In this document: positions 7,359 to 15,906 of the stretch, piece after piece
How positions within the stretch are numbered: position 1 is the first letter of the stretch
Layout: each line of letters opens with the position of its first letter
DNA from: Vibrio owensii CAIM 1854 = LMG 25443
GTDB lineage: Bacteria; Pseudomonadota; Gammaproteobacteria; Enterobacterales; Vibrionaceae
Assembly: GCF_000817815.1 (NCBI RefSeq)
Contig: NZ_JPRD01000013.1
Coordinates: forward strand, 1-64,000
Direction of reading: 5' to 3'
DNA length: 64,000 nucleotides
Made by a program: the position numbers and the translations under genes
The notes under the pieces: generated by a model
What the model was told of the DNA's origin: nothing
Database searches by the model: none
Seen by the model: only the letters and a program-made list of their open reading frames with translations

Positions 7359-8834
7359 TTATTTTGTTTCTACTGCTGGTGTATTTGAATGCTCTTCAGC
7401 AATCTGTTGTTCGTTTTGTTCTGGCTTGGCTTTTGCGATACCAAAACCAGTGAAGCCATAAATCAGAGCGAAGATGACGCCGGTGTAACATTGAATCGCC
7501 CATGGTAGGTAATCCAAGGTTGCCACGCCTAGCGTACCTGCCATGTAGATACCCGCTGCTGTCCAAGGAACCAATGGCTCGATAATGGTGCCGGCGTCTT
7601 CGATGGTTCGAGACAGGTTCTTCGTGTCTAAGCCCATTTTGCGGTAAGCGTTTTGGAACAACTCACCCGGAATCAACAGCGCTAGCTTGCCGTCAGAAGT
7701 GGTGAAAACCACAGTGATGGTTGCCACAACGGTCGAAGCAATCAGCTGCCCTGTGGTGTGAATCGCATGTAGGAATTTGCCTAGCACCACGTTTAGTGCG
7801 CCAGTTAGGCTCAAAATACCAGCGAAGGCAAAGGCACAGAATACCAACAAAATCGTGCTCATCATTGAGAACAGACCGCCACGGTTAAGCAGCTTGGCGA
7901 TATCTGGCACTAAGCCATTTACGCTGTGACCATTTGCCTCAAACATGGCTAGGTTGAAGCCGTCTACGTAGGCTTGGAAGCCTTGTTTTAGTGTGAAGTC
8001 TTGGAAAAACATGCCTAAAACAATCGCGATAGCCGATGCGCCAAGCATCAATGGCAGAACTGGCTTCTTAGTTAACGCGCCCCATAGAATCATCACTGGC
8101 GGGATAAGAAGTAGAATGTTGAAGTTGTAGAGGTTATCTAAGCCTGAGATGATTTGAACAACTTTCTCTGGCTCGTGAATGTTCGCGATATCAGCGCTTT
8201 GACCCGCAAAGAAGAACACCACAGATGCAATCACAAAACCCGGCAGAGTGGTGTAAAGCATGTGTTGAATGTGTTCATACAAGGTGGTACCTGAAACGAC
8301 AGGCGCAAAGTTGGTTGAATCTGATAACGGTGAGATTTTGTCACCAAAGTACGCGCCAGATACCACTGCACCAGCCGCTGCTGCGAGCGAGACGTCAAGA
8401 CCTGCTGCCACGCCCATTAGTGCGACACCAACAGTACCTGCAGAGCCCCAAGACGTACCGGTACAAACGGAAACGACACTGGTTACAAAGAAAGCGGCAA
8501 TAAGAATGTATTCTGGGCTGATGACTTTTAGTCCCCAGTAAACCATGTAAGGGATTGTGCCGCTGACCATCCAGCTGGCAATCAAACCACCAACCGAGAC
8601 CAAAATCAGAATGACTGGCATCGCCTTCGCCAGTTTTTCTACGATGGCGTTAATGATGTCATCCCAGTTGTAACCGATCTTCCACGCGATAAGACCAGTA
8701 AAGGCCGCTGAAATCAGCAACAGAACTTCAATGCGAAGTCCGAGTATTCCGTATCCGACAGCCAGAAGCGCAAACATCACCGCAATAGGGGCGAGTGCTA
8801 ATCCGAACGACGGCAGAGGCTTAGAATTTGTCAT
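7359..8834 (-). CDS. NhaC-family Na+/H+ antiporter-type transporter
   Basis: A 491-residue inner-membrane protein with about 11-12 hydrophobic segments, of the NhaC family in the ion-transporter superfamily. Family segments include TSWGSAGTVGVALMG (about residues 125-140) and GAYFGDKISPLSDSTNFAP (about 160-180), which carries the conserved acidic and polar residues. The family contains Na+/H+ antiporters and also solute exchangers such as malate/lactate MleN. Coupling to a C-S lyase gene 12 bp downstream makes an amino acid-linked exchanger plausible. The C-terminus is hydrophilic (QNEQQIAEEHS). It is preceded by a LacI-family gene and an operator 90 bp from its start, so it is probably repressed by that LacI protein. 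Confidence 0.9.
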   Translation of the reverse strand: MTNSKPLPSFGLALAPIAVMFALLAVGYGILGLRIEVLLLISAAFTGLIAWKIGYNWDDIINAIVEKLAKAMPVILILVSVGGLIASWMVSGTIPYMVYWGLKVISPEYILIAAFFVTSVVSVCTGTSWGSAGTVGVALMGVAAGLDVSLAAAAGAVVSGAYFGDKISPLSDSTNFAPVVSGTTLYEHIQHMLYTTLPGFVIASVVFFFAGQSADIANIHEPEKVVQIISGLDNLYNFNILLLIPPVMILWGALTKKPVLPLMLGASAIAIVLGMFFQDFTLKQGFQAYVDGFNLAMFEANGHSVNGLVPDIAKLLNRGGLFSMMSTILLVFCAFAFAGILSLTGALNVVLGKFLHAIHTTGQLIASTVVATITVVFTTSDGKLALLIPGELFQNAYRKMGLDTKNLSRTIEDAGTIIEPLVPWTAAGIYMAGTLGVATLDYLPWAIQCYTGVIFALIYGFTGFGIAKAKPEQNEQQIAEEHSNTPAVETK

Positions 8835-8922
8835 GTTATTTATCCTCAGGATCGATGTAGGGTTTGTTCGGAATGGATAATAAAGGTCACATAATAGGCA
8901 AAATGAGAGCGGTGTGTTGTTT

Positions 8923-8942
8923 TCATGTAAGCGCTTACATGA
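8923..8942. promoter_or_regulatory. LacI/GalR-family operator (20-bp perfect palindrome)
   Basis: The sequence TCATGTAAGCGCTTACATGA is a perfect palindrome centred on CG, the hallmark of LacI/GalR-family operators. It lies between the LacI-family gene (ends at 8972) and the antiporter start (8834). Position and form indicate that it controls the antiporter/lyase operon. Confidence 0.88.
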
Positions 8943-8971
8943 GGTGTGCGAATGTAAGATTCATCACAGTT

Positions 8972-9982
8972 TTATCCGATCTTTTTTATTGCTTTGACGG
9001 TTTGACGGCAGACTAAGCTTGCTTCGAATTGATGTAAATTCGGTGGAGAATAGCCATCTTTACTCAAATTTAGCGCCAGTTTCGCCGCATAAGTCGACAT
9101 TTCATCAATCGGGTTATGCATGGTGGTCAATCTTGGATAGAGGTAGCGAGCAAGCAACACATCATCAAATCCAACCACGGAGATATCATCTGGGACCGAC
9201 AAACCCTGCTCATGCAAACTTGCCATTAAGCCAGCTGCCATTACGTCGTTAAACGTCACCACCGCAGTGACGCCCGGACAAGATTGAATAAGCTGGCGAC
9301 CTGCTTGCTCCCCTCCAGACTCGCTAAAGTTTTGGTTGATTACCCAACCCGTTGGGATAGCTAAATTGGCTGCATTCATCGCGTCTCGATAACCTTCAAG
9401 GCGGTCGGTTCGATCTTCAATGGGCAAATCACTGGTTACACAGGCGATCTTGCGATGACCTTGCTGAATCAAATATTCGACCGATTTGCGCGCACCAGCT
9501 CGGTTGTCTACCCAGACAGAACGATTGGAGATTTGTGCAATGGTGCGGTTGAGCAACACCATCGCCGGAAGCTGCGCTGCGTACTGCATCAGCGTGGTGT
9601 CATCGAGCATTTTTGAGTGCACGACCATCGCCTCACAACCTTGGCTGATGAGAAAGTCGAGCCCTTCTTTTTCTCGTTGCGCATTGTGCCCGCCGCTGAC
9701 CACGACCAACTGGCAACCATTGGCACGAGCCACTTCTTCTACACTTTTGGCGATCAAAGCGAAGAACGGATCGGCTAAGTTACCAGTTAATAGGCCAAGC
9801 GTATTATTGCTGCGGTTCGCCAACGCTGTTGCTCGTGCATCGCGGCGGTAGTTGAGTTCTTTAATCGCACGCTCGACTCGTTCTTGTGTCACTGGTTCAA
9901 CATAACTGGTGCGATTGATAACACGCGAGACTGTTGCCGTAGATACGCCAGCCATGTCCGCGACGTCTTTCATGGTTGCCAC
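8972..9982 (-). CDS. LacI/GalR-family transcriptional repressor
   Basis: A 336-residue LacI-family repressor. The DNA-binding headpiece is MATMKDVADMAGVSTATVSRVI with the hinge helix region to about residue 60, followed by the periplasmic-binding-protein-like sensor domain (NTLGLLTGNLADPFFA, then VVGFDDVLLARYLYPRLTT). I start at a GTG at 9982, where GGAG sits seven bases upstream and the protein begins with the family-typical MATxKDVA; a longer version begins inside a poorly supported upstream stretch. It likely binds the palindrome at 8923-8942 downstream of its own gene and so controls the antiporter/C-S lyase operon. The ligand is unknown; the operon suggests an amino acid or sulfur compound rather than a sugar, but that is inference. 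Confidence 0.9.
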   Translation of the reverse strand: MATMKDVADMAGVSTATVSRVINRTSYVEPVTQERVERAIKELNYRRDARATALANRSNNTLGLLTGNLADPFFALIAKSVEEVARANGCQLVVVSGGHNAQREKEGLDFLISQGCEAMVVHSKMLDDTTLMQYAAQLPAMVLLNRTIAQISNRSVWVDNRAGARKSVEYLIQQGHRKIACVTSDLPIEDRTDRLEGYRDAMNAANLAIPTGWVINQNFSESGGEQAGRQLIQSCPGVTAVVTFNDVMAAGLMASLHEQGLSVPDDISVVGFDDVLLARYLYPRLTTMHNPIDEMSTYAAKLALNLSKDGYSPPNLHQFEASLVCRQTVKAIKKIG

Positions 9983-10142
9983 TCGATTTCTCCAAGAGGA
10001 TAACAAGGTAAAACAAAGGAAGATGAAACGTGGCTGAGTGTAGCGGCTATTTATTGTTGGTTATGTTAGTAAGCTCAAAGGATAGAACTTTAGAAAAAGA
10101 GGCTGTTTGCTTGTGTCGGTAATTCAACAAGATAGGAAGAAC

Positions 10143-10180
10143 AAAAAGCCACAAACCTGACGATATCGGGTGTGTGGCTT
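10143..10180 (-). terminator. Terminator downstream of the MOSC gene
   Basis: On the minus strand AAGCCACA pairs with TGTGGCTT around an inner CC/GG step and is followed by five T. It lies about 37 bp past the MOSC stop codon. Confidence 0.8.
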
Positions 10181-10216
10181 ATAAATTTGGTCACTTTAGG
10201 GGAGTCAGAAAGGGAA

Positions 10217-10909
10217 TTAACCCGCAGTCGGACCAACCAAACGCATTTCCCAATCTTCGACTTCACCGGTTTCTAGGCGGCGTTCAACAAGCTTGCCCCA
10301 AGATTCAACCAATGGAAGTTCCGCCAGTTGGCTTAGCTCCGTTTTATCTAGGCAACCAGTAAATACTGCGCCCATGATGCGAGCCAATGACCAGTCTGGA
10401 TAGGGTCTTTCGCACAGGATAATCTCGTCACCAGCGCCGATATCGCCTTCTTGCAACACTCGGAAGTACCAGCCTGTTCGAAGCGTGTCTTGTAGTCTTC
10501 TCGCCATGTCGTTTTGCTCAAAGCGGACGTTGAGTTTCCAGCAGGGCATGCGCCCTTGGGATACTTCTAACAAGGTTGAGCCGATGCGGATCTTATCTTT
10601 CAAGCAAATGGATTCTTCTGTTACGCCACTTGAGCTTAAGTTTTCGCCGAACGCGCCAGCTGCTTGGAAAATCGCTTTGTCGCCCAGCTCTTGCTGCCAA
10701 ACCGGATAGTGCTCACTTGGATAAATATGAAGGGCTTTTTGAATCCCACCATGAAAGCGCGGGTCACCTTGTTCGTCACTGGTAAAACCCAGTTCTGTTG
10801 CGTGCTGGCGCTGCGGCAGAACCTGTTTGTTAATCGCACTTTTCGCACCATGTGCAAAGGCAACGGTTTTACCTGCTAATACGCTGTTAACTACGCCTAA
10901 CTTCTTCAT
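10217..10909 (-). CDS. MOSC-domain protein, YiiM-like
   Basis: A 230-residue cytoplasmic protein with a MOSC domain (about residues 20-165) followed by the small three-helix domain typical of YiiM. Features: the loop RFHGGIQKALHIYP, GAFGENLSSSG, and GRMPCWKLNVRF carrying the conserved Cys that would hold molybdenum cofactor sulfur. E. coli YiiM and YcbX are Moco-dependent reductases that detoxify N-hydroxylated bases such as 6-hydroxylaminopurine; the same activity is likely here. AGGAGAGAA lies before the ATG. The small gene upstream at 10965-11207 is on the same strand and may share a transcript. Confidence 0.88.
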   Translation of the reverse strand: MKKLGVVNSVLAGKTVAFAHGAKSAINKQVLPQRQHATELGFTSDEQGDPRFHGGIQKALHIYPSEHYPVWQQELGDKAIFQAAGAFGENLSSSGVTEESICLKDKIRIGSTLLEVSQGRMPCWKLNVRFEQNDMARRLQDTLRTGWYFRVLQEGDIGAGDEIILCERPYPDWSLARIMGAVFTGCLDKTELSQLAELPLVESWGKLVERRLETGEVEDWEMRLVGPTAG

Positions 10910-10964
10910 ATTCTCTCCTTATCGCCTGAAACTGATTTGCCAAACGGCGTGAGACAAGACCACA

Positions 10965-11207
10965 CTAGCGCTCGCCCAATGACTTAAATACCGGAATCGC
11001 TGCCAGTACTTCAATGCGCTTTTCTGTGCTTCTTAAGTAGCGCGTTTCGCTATCTGAAACCAACACATGACGTTGATAACCTTCCGTTTTAGGAAACTTG
11101 GTTAACACGGTTTCGAGCGATGCTTCGCACTTGTCTTGGTTGATGTTATCAATATCGACTTTGAATAAGAGTTGGTTTTCTTTGGATATTTCAACTTGAT
11201 ATCGCAT
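10965..11207 (-). CDS. Small conserved-looking hypothetical protein
   Basis: An 80-residue soluble protein beginning MRYQVEIS. The start is the ATG at 11207, with GAGGTG six bases upstream; a start nine bases further up would overlap that site. No signal peptide, membrane segment or cysteine-rich motif except one Cys (DKCEASL). It reads as a compact alpha/beta domain. It lies upstream of the MOSC gene on the same strand and is divergent from the AraC gene at 11292. I do not recognise the family. Confidence 0.7.
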   Translation of the reverse strand: MRYQVEISKENQLLFKVDIDNINQDKCEASLETVLTKFPKTEGYQRHVLVSDSETRYLRSTEKRIEVLAAIPVFKSLGER

Positions 11208-11291
11208 ACGTCGCACCTCACGGCTTCATTCACTTTGCCGAGCATGATAGCCTAGTGAGCTTGTGTCAGAGTAGGGATGTAAGGACAGTTA

Positions 11292-12137
11292 ATGATGCCA
11301 ACCCGCCAAATTGATTCTCACTCCGGTGTCATGACCTCCAATGAGATGATGGCTGCCAATCCCCACTCACCAGCTTTGGTTAAGACCATCGATATGCCTA
11401 AAGGTTACATTGATGCGATGCACCAACACACGTGGCATCAAGTCATCTTCCCTATCAAAGGGTTGTTACAAACCAAAACCGATCACTATCAACACCTTGT
11501 GCCCCATACCTCTGCGCTGTTTGTGCCTGCGGGTATTCAACATGAATCCATCGCGCTAAGCCATACGACATTTGTCGGTATCTATCTAAACCCTAAGTTC
11601 GGTACTGAGTACGAGCATCAAGTTAGAACCATCACTCTCACGCCGTTCTTAAACGAGCTGTTACAGGAAATACGCCACCAATGCGAAGGGCTCGTGAGTG
11701 ATGAGGAAGTCTCACGATTGCTTGGCGTGTTGCATGATCAAATCATGAAAGATAACGTGCAGACCTTTCAGTTACTGCTGCCTGAAGACAGACGCTTAAA
11801 GCTGATATTTGAAGCGTTGACCGACACGCCAGCATTGGATTGGTCACTCAAACAGTGGGGAGAGACAGTAGGCGCATCCGAGCGAACTTTGTCGCGCTTG
11901 TTCTCCAAAGAGTTCAACACCTCGTTCCAACTTTGGCGACAACAAATTCGGCTGATTTATTCACTCTCTTTGCTAGATGAAGAGCTCTCCATCCAAAGCA
12001 TTGCCGATCACGTGGGGTATCAAAACGACTCTTCTTACATCAAAGCATTTAAAGCCTATTTTGAAGTCACCCCACAACAGTTTCGCGTGAATGGTCGACG
12101 GGGGACTCTGTCTCTCCTTAGTTCGAAATACTGTTAG
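11292..12137 (+). CDS. AraC-family transcriptional regulator with cupin sensor domain
   Basis: A 281-residue AraC-type activator. The N-terminal half is a cupin-like ligand domain: HQHTWHQVIFPIKGLLQ with several His residues, then HTSALFVPAGIQHES. The C-terminal DNA-binding domain has two helix-turn-helix units (WSLKQWGETVGASERTLSRLFSKEF and IQSIADHVGYQNDSSYIKAFKAYF), ending in the usual TPQQFR. AAGGA is six bases before the ATG. This cupin-AraC layout is common in regulators of neighbouring transporters or dehydrogenases, but the divergent genes here are a small protein and the MOSC gene, so its target is uncertain. Confidence 0.9.
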   Translation: MMPTRQIDSHSGVMTSNEMMAANPHSPALVKTIDMPKGYIDAMHQHTWHQVIFPIKGLLQTKTDHYQHLVPHTSALFVPAGIQHESIALSHTTFVGIYLNPKFGTEYEHQVRTITLTPFLNELLQEIRHQCEGLVSDEEVSRLLGVLHDQIMKDNVQTFQLLLPEDRRLKLIFEALTDTPALDWSLKQWGETVGASERTLSRLFSKEFNTSFQLWRQQIRLIYSLSLLDEELSIQSIADHVGYQNDSSYIKAFKAYFEVTPQQFRVNGRRGTLSLLSSKYC

Positions 12138-12259
12138 TTGATATAGAACCAGCATTAACTCATAAAATCAGCATTTTGCGAGACCATTAACGAAAAACAC
12201 ATCATATGATAAATGAAAGTATCATTTCATAAGGTTATGATTCACATCGGATTTACAGT

Positions 12260-12340
12260 ATGAAATCAAAGCCAAACTTACTGTGAAGTGAGGACGGAAA
12301 ACCACGGGTCTTAAAGGTGCGAGATAGCCGGGTTGCATTA
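12260..12340 (+). ncRNA. Cyclic di-GMP-I (GEMM-I) riboswitch
   Basis: The aptamer shows the GEMM-I order. CAAA leads into a hairpin (CTTAC, loop TGTGAA, GTGAG), then GGACG and an A-rich junction, ACCACGGGTC, a short spacer with GGTGCGAGATAG, and the closing CCGGGTTGC. The conserved GAC, CACGGGTCT and AGCCGGGTT elements match the V. cholerae Vc1/Vc2 class as I recall it. It lies in the 5' leader of the lipoprotein gene at 12398. Downstream, ACGCCC/GGGCGT (12352-12371) forms a hairpin that may be part of the expression platform. Confidence 0.85.
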
Positions 12341-12351
12341 TATCAATGGAT

Positions 12352-12371
12352 ACGCCCATCAATAAGGGCGT
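12352..12371 (+). promoter_or_regulatory. Candidate expression-platform hairpin of the riboswitch
   Basis: ACGCCC and GGGCGT form a perfect six-base stem around an eight-base loop, 26 bp before the start codon and just past the aptamer. There is no T run, so control of translation or a partly formed terminator is more likely than a plain intrinsic terminator. Confidence 0.5.
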
Positions 12372-12397
12372 GAGCTTTATCACTTGGAGTGTGAACA

Positions 12398-14557
12398 ATG
12401 TCAAATCGGCTAATCGCGGCATTTACCCTGCCATTCTTGTTGTCTGCTTGCGGAGGAGGAGGATCTGATGACAACCCACCCCCACCCGATACTAATCCTC
12501 CTTCGATAACGTTATTCGGCAATGCCACTACGTATGTCGAGTATCAAAATACCTATAGCGAGCCTGGAGCCCTTGCCGTCGATGATGTGGATGGTGAAGT
12601 TGATGTCTCTATTACTGGTGTTGTAGACACCAATCAACTTGGTAGTTATGAAATTGTTTACTTTGCCCAAGATAGTAGTAACAACAGCTCGACCGTGGTT
12701 AGAACAGTTGAAGTTGTCGATAGCACTGCTCCGATTGTCACGCTGCAAGGTGGAAATCCAATTGATGTTGCTTTCGGTACAGACTTTTCTGACCTTGGTG
12801 CAACAGCGATGGACAATGTTGATGGACCTGTCGAGGTTACTATTTCTGGCTTTGTGGATACCAATCAACTCGGTCGTTACGAAGTGGCTTACTTTGCACA
12901 AGACAGCAGAGCTAATAGTGCTAAGGTCATTCGAACTATCAATGTCGTGGATCGTGAGGCGCCAGTTTTAATTTTGCAAGGAAACAACCCCCTCGAGGTT
13001 GCCTTGGGTAGCAACTTTAATGATCCGGGAGCAACCGTTACGGATAATGCTGACGATATGGTTGAAATTGCCGTTAATGGAAGTGTAGATGTTAACACTG
13101 TGGGCAGTTATGAAGTGTCATACTCTGCAATAGATGCTTCAGGGAATGAATCTAGCACTACGCGAGAAGTCGTTGTTAAGGATCTTGAAGCGCCCGTTAT
13201 TAACCTAAATGGTGAAAGTAATATCATGCTCTTTGTCGGTGACATTTATGAGGAGCAAGGCGCAACAGCTTTGGATAACTTGGACGGTGACCTTACAAAT
13301 GAAGTTGTTTCATCAGGCATAGTCGACCACACTTTAGCAGGAACTTATTATGTGGAGTATTCTGTTTATGATACAGCGGGGAACTTTGGTGAGGCCACAC
13401 GTGAGGTAATCGTTGTAGAGAAGTCATATGACATTACTTTTAGGGATAGTGACTTAACATTGTACGAAAATGAGTACACCCATCGCTTCTGGTTCGATTT
13501 CGTTGAAGAGCAAAATACCTCTCGTAGTTTGACGTTTAAGGTATCAGCGCAATCAACCGCTGATCGTTTTGACTTTACTTTAGATCGCACGTTTAACCCA
13601 ACAATGGAATCGAGCGGTTACATCGAGCTCACAATTTTTGATGATACCGTTTTTGAAGGTCAAGAAATCATCAGTATTGAAGTTCTAGATGAAGATCAGG
13701 AGTTAGTGACGCTAGTCGATATTAAGCTGGAAGACGAGAGCTCTCAACCAATTCGACACGCGCCTTTAAAAACAGATTTTCTAGACACAAGCTCTGCGGT
13801 ATTCGATGACATACTTTACGTGACGGACGGTCAGAAAGTAGTGAAGTATGACCTAACAAAAGAGCAGAATATCGCATACGCTGAAAATATATTTACTCCG
13901 TATTTTTTCCTAGGAGATAGTATTGCTCACAATGGTGAGATGTACTATTTTGCTGATGGCGTTTTGCGGCGTTTAAATAAAGAGTTGCTAACATTTGAAT
14001 TTGTTTCGTCTGCCCCAGAGGCTCTTGGCGGGAGCTCTCAAATTCAGGTAATCGAAAACAAAATCTATATGGTTGGGGGATTCAATGAACATGGAGATAT
14101 TACCCGCTCGGCATACAGTTATGATCTTGAAGCACGAGAGTGGAAAACTTTAGCTTCTGCTAATGTTGAGCGCTATGATTCTGCTACCGCTGTTATTGGA
14201 GATACCCTTTATGTTTTTGGCGGTAACTACAGTAATTTTGAATACTCAAGCTACAATACACAGAGTGACTCATGGACCTCTTTAGGTACATATCATCCTT
14301 TAAACCGTGATAAACATACCGCGGTTACATCAGGAAAATACATATATGTATTGAAAACTGAGCTGTATGGCTATGGCTATCAAGAAGTAATGCGTTACGA
14401 CACAGAGCTAGATACATGGCAAATACGCTACTTTGATGTCCTTAACTATGCATATCGAGACACATTCATTCATAAAGGCCGCATTTATCTTGTTGGTGGT
14501 GATGATGACGTAGAGGATAGCTCCAGAGTAGACTCTGTTTATTGGGGAGATGACTAA
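12398..14557 (+). CDS. Surface lipoprotein with four Ig-like (DUF5011-type) domains and a Kelch propeller, under a c-di-GMP riboswitch
   Basis: A 719-residue predicted lipoprotein. The signal peptide ends in the lipobox LLSAC (Cys18), followed by a Gly/Pro-rich linker. Four repeated Ig-like domains of about 77 residues occupy roughly 33-345; each carries the pattern GATAxDNxDG...VDTNQLGxYEVxYxAxDxxxN. Residues about 350-445 resemble a Calx-beta-type domain (VFEGQEIISIEVLDE). From about 455 to the end there are Kelch-type repeats (KIYMVGGF, TLYVFGG, RIYLVGG), probably a beta-propeller. Such layouts fit an exported adhesin or matrix-binding protein. The riboswitch in its leader means expression follows c-di-GMP, the signal for biofilm growth. 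The later part of the gene looks more AT-rich than its neighbours. The ligand is unknown. Confidence 0.85.
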   Translation: MSNRLIAAFTLPFLLSACGGGGSDDNPPPPDTNPPSITLFGNATTYVEYQNTYSEPGALAVDDVDGEVDVSITGVVDTNQLGSYEIVYFAQDSSNNSSTVVRTVEVVDSTAPIVTLQGGNPIDVAFGTDFSDLGATAMDNVDGPVEVTISGFVDTNQLGRYEVAYFAQDSRANSAKVIRTINVVDREAPVLILQGNNPLEVALGSNFNDPGATVTDNADDMVEIAVNGSVDVNTVGSYEVSYSAIDASGNESSTTREVVVKDLEAPVINLNGESNIMLFVGDIYEEQGATALDNLDGDLTNEVVSSGIVDHTLAGTYYVEYSVYDTAGNFGEATREVIVVEKSYDITFRDSDLTLYENEYTHRFWFDFVEEQNTSRSLTFKVSAQSTADRFDFTLDRTFNPTMESSGYIELTIFDDTVFEGQEIISIEVLDEDQELVTLVDIKLEDESSQPIRHAPLKTDFLDTSSAVFDDILYVTDGQKVVKYDLTKEQNIAYAENIFTPYFFLGDSIAHNGEMYYFADGVLRRLNKELLTFEFVSSAPEALGGSSQIQVIENKIYMVGGFNEHGDITRSAYSYDLEAREWKTLASANVERYDSATAVIGDTLYVFGGNYSNFEYSSYNTQSDSWTSLGTYHPLNRDKHTAVTSGKYIYVLKTELYGYGYQEVMRYDTELDTWQIRYFDVLNYAYRDTFIHKGRIYLVGGDDDVEDSSRVDSVYWGDD

Positions 14558-14567
14558 ACTCATTTAT

Positions 14568-14589
14568 AGCCAGCGTGAGATCGCTGGCT
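14568..14589. terminator. Hairpin between convergent lipoprotein and Lrp genes
   Basis: A perfect 8-bp stem AGCCAGCG/CGCTGGCT with a six-base loop. The following T tract is weak, but the position right after the stop codon supports a terminator. Confidence 0.7.
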
Positions 14590-14609
14590 TGTACTTTAGA
14601 TTGAAAGAA

Positions 14610-15092
14610 TTACTCTAGCGGTAACTGGAATGTACTCTTGATTTCCTTAACTGAGACGTTGGATTGAATGGCGCTGATGCCTTTCACGCGGCGAATAGCA
14701 CTGATGCGGTCAAAGTATTCGTCTAAGTCTCTCGCCACCACTTGCACCATGTAATCTGCGCTGCCTGCAATGCAGTGACACATTAAGATCCAATCGGTTT
14801 CTGCGACAAAGTCTTCAAAAGGCGTGGTGTTTTCTACCTCATGGCTGCCGAGGGTAACCAGAGTAAAACCAGAAACTTGGAAGCCGAGCTTTTTCCGGTT
14901 CAACTTCGCCGCGTAACCCTCAATGTAACCTTCCTCTTCCATCTTTTTCCAGCGTCGCCAGCAGGGTGTTTCACTCAGGTTAACGGTCTCAGCGAGCTTA
15001 GAATTACTCATGCGACCATCTTTCTGAATATGGTCAAGAATGGCGAAATCGGTACTATCCAATTCAAAGTTGGTGGATTCTTTCTTTTTCAT
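14610..15092 (-). CDS. Lrp/AsnC-family transcriptional regulator
   Basis: A 160-residue Lrp-type regulator. The N-terminal helix-turn-helix (DSTDFAILDHIQKDGRMSNSKLAETVNLSETPCWRR, residues about 11-48) is followed by the RAM ligand-binding domain (VSGFTLVTLGSH to the end; GSADYMVQVVARDLDEY is the typical core). Lrp proteins sense amino acids. It is divergent from a LysE-family exporter 120 bp away, the classical arrangement in which the regulator activates export when its amino acid accumulates. The amino acid cannot be identified. Confidence 0.92.
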   Translation of the reverse strand: MKKKESTNFELDSTDFAILDHIQKDGRMSNSKLAETVNLSETPCWRRWKKMEEEGYIEGYAAKLNRKKLGFQVSGFTLVTLGSHEVENTTPFEDFVAETDWILMCHCIAGSADYMVQVVARDLDEYFDRISAIRRVKGISAIQSNVSVKEIKSTFQLPLE

Positions 15093-15212
15093 AATTGTTT
15101 TAGAAATAGTCTGCTCAAATTGACTTTTATCGTAGCGCAGATAGCAATTTTCTTTCTACCCAAATCGTTAGACTGTTCCCATATTCGTTGATTACTTTTT
15201 GGGAGAGAGTGC

Positions 15213-15812
15213 ATGAGTGCTCAATTGTTGGCGGCATTTTTGTTGTTTGCCGTTTCTATTTCTTTAACACCGGGAGCTGGTAACGTCGCGCTGTTAGGTA
15301 TTTCAAGCCGATATGGGTTTTCTGCGACCGTGCCGTTTGTATTGGGCAATGCCGTCGGGGTGATCATTATGTTGCTTGGTGCAAGTGTGGGGCTTGTCAG
15401 TTTATTTACCCTTTACCCAGATTTGTACACGGCGTTAAAGTGGATTGGCGCGGCGTACCTGCTGTATCTTGCATGGTCGATTGCCACAATGGAAATCAAC
15501 AATGATTCGAATGCGAAAAAGTCGGGCTTTTTATCTGGAGTTTGGGTGCAAATCCTTAATCCAAAAAGTTGGGTTGCGTCACTGACGGTGTTCTCTCAAT
15601 TTATCTCGCCAAACAATGATTACCTAACTCAAGTGGTGATCATCATTAGCGTGATGGTGGGAACCGGTGTGCTGGGGATGTTTGCGTGGGCGTACTTTGG
15701 CACCGTATTAAACCGCTTTATACAGTCACCACAAAAGGTAGTGTGGGTAAACCGATGCATGGGCAGCAGTCTCGCTTTAGTGGTGGTGTTTATGCTGAGT
15801 CAGCCCGTTTAA
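15213..15812 (+). CDS. LysE/RhtB-family amino acid exporter
   Basis: A 199-residue inner-membrane protein with about six hydrophobic helices. The LysE-family signature is near the N-terminus (SISLTPGAGNVALLGISSRYG), and GVWVQILNPKSWVA marks the central loop seen in RhtB-like exporters. It would export an amino acid or a related compound. GAGAG precedes the ATG. It is divergent from the Lrp-family gene at 14610-15092, which probably regulates it. Confidence 0.9.
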   Translation: MSAQLLAAFLLFAVSISLTPGAGNVALLGISSRYGFSATVPFVLGNAVGVIIMLLGASVGLVSLFTLYPDLYTALKWIGAAYLLYLAWSIATMEINNDSNAKKSGFLSGVWVQILNPKSWVASLTVFSQFISPNNDYLTQVVIIISVMVGTGVLGMFAWAYFGTVLNRFIQSPQKVVWVNRCMGSSLALVVVFMLSQPV

Positions 15813-15906
15813 GCTCTTATCTAATTTGACGTGCGCGCCGAGAAAACGTTATATACCCGTTTCCCTATGGCGCGCCATATTCCCTGTAACAATCCTGTGG
15901 TATCCA

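Noticed and set aside
12512..13098. Antisense frames of 68-129 codons within the Ig-like repeats
   Set aside because: They mirror the repeats of the lipoprotein on the other strand and have no start signals of their own.
15826..15906. A longer start for the quinone oxidoreductase-like gene at a TTG
   Set aside because: The added 27 residues are not like the family N-terminus, and the ATG at 15907 leads directly into the GroES-like domain.
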